A stretch of DNA of 7,943 bases from NCBI GenBank assembly GCA_040255575.1, contig JBDZVF010000305.1:1-7943 (forward strand), read 5' to 3'. This document shows positions 5,608-7,943 of this stretch, piece after piece. The translations under genes and the position numbers were made by a program. Each line of letters begins with the position of its first letter. Position 1 is the first letter of the stretch. This stretch comes from JADGHX01 sp040255575 (lineage in GTDB: Bacteria; Pseudomonadota; Gammaproteobacteria; Steroidobacterales; Steroidobacteraceae). The notes under the pieces are model-generated. The model did no database searches, was not told where the DNA came from, and worked only from the letters and a program-made list of their open reading frames with translations.

Positions 5608-5722
5608 CATCCTAGGTAGACCCGCTGCGATGTCGTGCGGCGGATTCTACATAGGCGAATGTTACGAACAACATCTCGCTAGAAATCGCTGCGGATGCGT
5701 CATGTTTTTGAGACAAGACATC

Positions 5723-6106
5723 TCACTGGCGGCGCCGGCGCGCTGCAGTCGCCGCTGCTTTTTCTCGATCTTGTTTCACTCTCAGCTTCGCGATTCGTGC
5801 GATCAGGGTCAGAGGCATCGGCTCGTCTAGTGGGAAGCGGAGGTTTCCTTTCGGACCTCGATACCGCTTCAACGCCGCGACCAGGCGCTCGTCGCCTCTC
5901 ACTGGCGGGAACATACCGATGTGATTCTTGAAGCCCGCGAAGTACACCAGGATGCCATTCTCGCGCAGGGCAGGAATGCGGTAGCTGATCGTCTCCTCCG
6001 CGGCTGGGGCGCCCTTGCGGAGAGCTGCGCGCACCTGCCTGAGCGCTGCGCGGGTCTTCGGTGGAAAGCCTGCGATGTACTCGTCAATCCGCTTGTCCTT
6101 GGCCAC
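5723..6106 (-). CDS. DUF1801 (YdhG-like) family protein
   Basis: This 127-residue protein belongs to the DUF1801/YdhG-like family of small cytosolic proteins related in fold to YjbR/CyaY; some members have been linked to iron handling, but the general role is unknown. The N-terminal motif IDEYIAGFPPKTRAALRQVR (7-26), the central EETISYRIPALRENGILVYFAGFKNHIG stretch (37-64) with its conserved ISYxxPA and FAGFKxHIG blocks, and GNLRFPLDEPMP (87-98) are all typical. A Lys/Arg-rich tail ends the protein. The start is GTG at 6106; a GGAG sequence lies 8 bases before it, inside the last codons of the upstream M20 peptidase gene, whose stop is one base away. The two are thus translationally coupled. 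Why a secreted peptidase should be paired with this protein is unclear. Confidence 0.88.
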   Translation of the reverse strand: MAKDKRIDEYIAGFPPKTRAALRQVRAALRKGAPAAEETISYRIPALRENGILVYFAGFKNHIGMFPPVRGDERLVAALKRYRGPKGNLRFPLDEPMPLTLIARIAKLRVKQDREKAAATAARRRRQ

Positions 6107-6107
6107 G

Positions 6108-7430
6108 TCACTGTCTCCGCTCTCGGGAGAGCCGCGTTATCAGGACGGCAGTGCGTTTGATCTGCCGATCGAAGCTGGTGAGATCGACGGTCTCACCAGG
6201 AGCGTGGCTTCCCTGGCCGACCGCACCGAATCCGATCAACCCGTCCACCTTGTCTGCCACGAAAGCGATATCCCCAGCGCCTCTCTTCAACGGATCCAGC
6301 TCCTTCATCTGTTCGAGACCCAGCGCTGTATTGATCTCGTTGAGCCGGCCGAGCAGCGCGCGATTACCTTCGGTGGGTGGCATCGCCGGGTAGCCCTCGT
6401 CGAACGTGAGCTCGGCATTCGTGCCCGGCAAGTGCTGAGAGACGATTTCGCGCATGCGCTGCATGATCCGCCGGGTTTGCTCGTTGCTGAGCGTTCGCAG
6501 ATCCCCACGCGCCAGCGCAGTCGCCGCGATTACGTTGGTTTTGCCTGTCGCCTCGCCACCCGAGCCGATGGCGTTCATCTCAGCTGTTGCGCCACCCAGG
6601 ATCAAGCCGACGTTGTACGTGGCATTGGGCTCACGAAGCTGCTGACGGAAGGCATCGAGTATGCGAGTCAGCTCGTAGTTCGCACCGAACCCCCCAGCGT
6701 CGGAGAACACGCCGGACGAGTGACCTGACTTGCCACTCACCCGCAGCGTCCATGACGTGCTGCTGCGCCTGGCGATGCTCCCCATGTCGTGCCCGTCTTC
6801 CTGCGCCAGCGACTCGAACTCCAGAGCCACGTCGCTGCGCGTCGCGGCGCTGATCATGTCTGCGCGAGAGATCGACGTGGGCTTGCCGGCATTCTCTTCG
6901 TCGCCCGACAGCACGATTGTCACGTTCGCATCCTTGAGTGTGCCGGCGGTCTTCATCGCCCTCAGGGCTGACACCATGATTGCCAGGCCATCCTTCATGT
7001 CGTTCACGCCGGGGCCGATGGCCTTGTCTCCCTGGCGCTCGTACTCCTGAAACGGGCTATCCCGCTCAAATACGGTATCCATGTGGCCGATGAGCAGTAT
7101 CCGCTTGCCTCGTCCATGACCCTTGTGTTCGGCCACCAGATGCCCCGCCCGTTTCACGGCCGTCATCGGTACCCAACGCACCTCGAAGCCCAAAGGCTCG
7201 AGCTGAGAGCGCATCACCTCGCCCACTTTGGCGACACCCTCCAGGTTCATCGTCCCGCTGTTGATATTGACCAGCGTCTCCAGTAACTGGATCGCACGAG
7301 AGTCCTCTGCGGCCGCGGCTGCAACAACGCGCTGTTCGACAGCGCTGAGTCGGGTCTGCGCCGAGACAACTTGCACGGCAAGTGTGAAGCTCACGATACC
7401 CGCAAACATGAGAAGGCGAGCCAAGAACAT
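6108..7430 (-). CDS. Secreted M20 family metallopeptidase, glutamate carboxypeptidase (CPG2)-like
   Basis: This 440-residue protein is a di-zinc exopeptidase of the M20 family, closest in layout to carboxypeptidase G2, which releases C-terminal glutamate from folates and peptides. An N-terminal signal peptide (about residues 1-24, cleaved near VVSAQ) predicts export. Expected zinc and catalytic residues are visible: H116 and D118 in GHMDTVF, D144 in GVNDMKDG, E178 (general base) and E179 in SGDEEN, E206 in the ALEFES segment, and H409 in GQGSHAPGE. The lid or dimerisation domain spans about 215-330, with SGKSGHSSG near its start. The ATG at 7430 is preceded by AAGGAGA almost without spacing; a TTG two codons in (7424) would have a normal spacing. 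Either gives nearly the same signal peptide. A longer in-frame start at 7523 is unlikely because it lies upstream of the ribosome site. Actual substrate unknown. Confidence 0.92.
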   Translation of the reverse strand: MFLARLLMFAGIVSFTLAVQVVSAQTRLSAVEQRVVAAAAAEDSRAIQLLETLVNINSGTMNLEGVAKVGEVMRSQLEPLGFEVRWVPMTAVKRAGHLVAEHKGHGRGKRILLIGHMDTVFERDSPFQEYERQGDKAIGPGVNDMKDGLAIMVSALRAMKTAGTLKDANVTIVLSGDEENAGKPTSISRADMISAATRSDVALEFESLAQEDGHDMGSIARRSSTSWTLRVSGKSGHSSGVFSDAGGFGANYELTRILDAFRQQLREPNATYNVGLILGGATAEMNAIGSGGEATGKTNVIAATALARGDLRTLSNEQTRRIMQRMREIVSQHLPGTNAELTFDEGYPAMPPTEGNRALLGRLNEINTALGLEQMKELDPLKRGAGDIAFVADKVDGLIGFGAVGQGSHAPGETVDLTSFDRQIKRTAVLITRLSRERRQ

Positions 7431-7437
7431 TCTCCTT
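7431..7437 (-). promoter_or_regulatory. Ribosome site of the M20 gene, unusually close to the ATG
   Basis: On the minus strand AAGGAGA runs directly into the ATG at 7430. The usual 5-9 base gap is absent for that ATG but present for the TTG at 7424, so the site makes the true start uncertain by two codons. Confidence 0.6.
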
Positions 7438-7466
7438 ACGGCTGGGACCGGCTGGCGACCAAACAT

Positions 7467-7475
7467 ACTATATAG
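7467..7475. promoter_or_regulatory. AT-rich palindrome, candidate -10 region between divergent genes
   Basis: CTATATAG (7468-7475) is a perfect 8-base palindrome and one of the few AT-rich spots in this GC-rich intergenic stretch. On the minus strand TATAGT (7472-7467) would suit as a -10 box for the M20 gene, with a leader of about 30 bases. On the + strand TATAGA (7471-7476) could serve the DUF2235 gene. No good -35 box is seen for either, so this is a weak call. Confidence 0.35.
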
Positions 7476-7519
7476 AGTGTGCCGCGAAGCCGGCCTTCCA
7501 CGAGTAGGACCGCATTCGC

Positions 7520-7539
7520 GCACCGGCGCCGAGCGGTGC
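7520..7539. repeat. Short hairpin upstream of the DUF2235 gene
   Basis: GCACCG (7520-7525) and CGGTGC (7534-7539) are exact reverse complements with an 8-base loop. The dyad lies between the candidate promoter and the start at 7596 and could be an operator-like dyad or a leader hairpin; nothing decides between them. Confidence 0.35.
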
Positions 7540-7595
7540 CTGTGGTAGAAGAGCGCGACTCGCTACAGATATGTGGAAAGGTGTGAGCACCCCCA

Positions 7596-7943
7596 ATGAG
7601 CAAGCAAATCGTCTTCTGCGCGGATGGCACGTGGAACGGCCCCGGTGAGCCCTCTGGCACCAACGATATCGACAGTGCTACGCCCCAGGACCTGTCCATC
7701 AACGACGAGGTCACGAACGTAGTCAAACTCTTCGTAAACCTGCGCGGTCAGGTCACTGCGCAAAGCCAGGGGCTGAAGAACGAGACTGAAAGCGTATGCA
7801 GGGACGCCAGCGGTCACGTGCTCCAGGTGGCAAAGTACCTGCACGGCGTGGGTGACTCGAAAAACGCGGCCATCAAGGTGCTCGGTGGCGTGTTCGGCGT
7901 CGGCGTGGTCACGCGTATCGTGCGGGGCTACACCTTTATCTCC
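7596..7943 (+). CDS. DUF2235 / Tle1-like alpha/beta hydrolase (partial, 5' part)
   Basis: The frame opens at the ATG at 7596 and is still open at the window edge after 116 codons, so only the N-terminus is seen. It starts MSKQIVFCADGTWNGPG: a hydrophobic strand followed by D-GTWN, which is the hallmark start of DUF2235 proteins. NVVKLF (41-46) and YLHGVGDS (81-88) follow, then a Gly-rich GGVFGVGVVTRIVRGY stretch (97-112) that matches the usual GVGT and G-R-AY blocks. The family includes type VI secretion phospholipases (Tle1) and other alpha/beta hydrolases; the GxSxG nucleophile expected further on is beyond the window. The stretch of about 25 residues between GTWN and NVVKL is longer than in many members. 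There is no signal peptide. No vgrG, PAAR or immunity gene is visible here. The ribosome site is weak. Confidence 0.85.
   Translation, partial: MSKQIVFCADGTWNGPGEPSGTNDIDSATPQDLSINDEVTNVVKLFVNLRGQVTAQSQGLKNETESVCRDASGHVLQVAKYLHGVGDSKNAAIKVLGGVFGVGVVTRIVRGYTFIS

Larger units (their letters stand above)
4806..5722. other. 917-base gene-free stretch rich in inverted repeats
   Basis: No convincing protein gene is visible between the TPR-like gene and the DUF1801 gene, which face each other. Short frames exist on both strands but lack family features. The stretch contains at least six perfect or near-perfect inverted repeats (4943-4976, 5253-5280, 5328-5355, 5365-5394, 5504-5577, 5588-5607), listed separately. 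None is followed by a T-tract typical of an intrinsic terminator. A strong AAAGGAGG sequence at 5093-5100 precedes a 40-codon GTG frame (5111-5233, Arg-rich), which I do not accept as a gene without more support. The region may hold repetitive extragenic elements, a structured RNA or the remains of lost genes. Confidence 0.55.

Noticed and set aside
5700..5725. Hairpin TGAGA/TCTCA at the end of the DUF1801 gene
   Set aside because: The stem is only 5 bp, includes the stop codon, and is followed by A-runs, not T-runs, on the gene's strand, so it is not a terminator.
6015..6728. 237-codon + strand frame
   Set aside because: Antisense to the M20 peptidase, whose catalytic residues are all present on the minus strand.

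Overview
The window is GC-rich, densely coding bacterial DNA with no tRNA, rRNA, CRISPR array, transposase or integrase that I could recognise. The gene set (DUF2721 membrane protein, HTH_37-type regulator, GH100-like glycosidase, secreted M20 peptidase, DUF1801 protein, Tle1-type DUF2235 hydrolase) and the base composition suggest a proteobacterium, probably a gammaproteobacterium. That placement is an inference with modest confidence.

Layout. Positions 1 to about 612 hold no credible gene. This stretch is strongly G-rich on the + strand, with G-runs, a perfect 25-bp inverted repeat enclosing smaller palindromes, and an 18-bp tandem repeat. Two minus-strand genes follow: a ThiF/E1-like protein with a Rossmann-type start (613-1209, low confidence) and, upstream of it, a three-helix DUF2721 membrane protein (1310-1729). 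The strand then switches. A small XRE-type regulator that looks like an antitoxin without its toxin (1835-2131), a GH100-like glycosidase (2211-3440) and an uncharacterised protein plus TPR-like protein pair (3503-3997 and 3999-4805) all run on the + strand. Positions 4806-5722 carry no convincing protein gene but contain a dense series of perfect inverted repeats. On the minus strand, a secreted M20/carboxypeptidase G2-like metallopeptidase (6108-7430) is followed one base later by a GTG-started DUF1801 gene (5723-6106). A DUF2235 (Tle1-like) hydrolase starts at 7596, diverges from the peptidase and runs off the right edge.

How the genes work together. Only two couplings are supported by spacing: M20 peptidase to DUF1801 (1-base gap, ribosome site inside the upstream gene) and the unknown protein to the TPR-like protein (1-base gap). 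The rest looks like a mixed accessory region, not one pathway. The least explained parts are the 3503-4805 pair, the E1-like protein with no visible partner, and the two structure-rich non-coding stretches.
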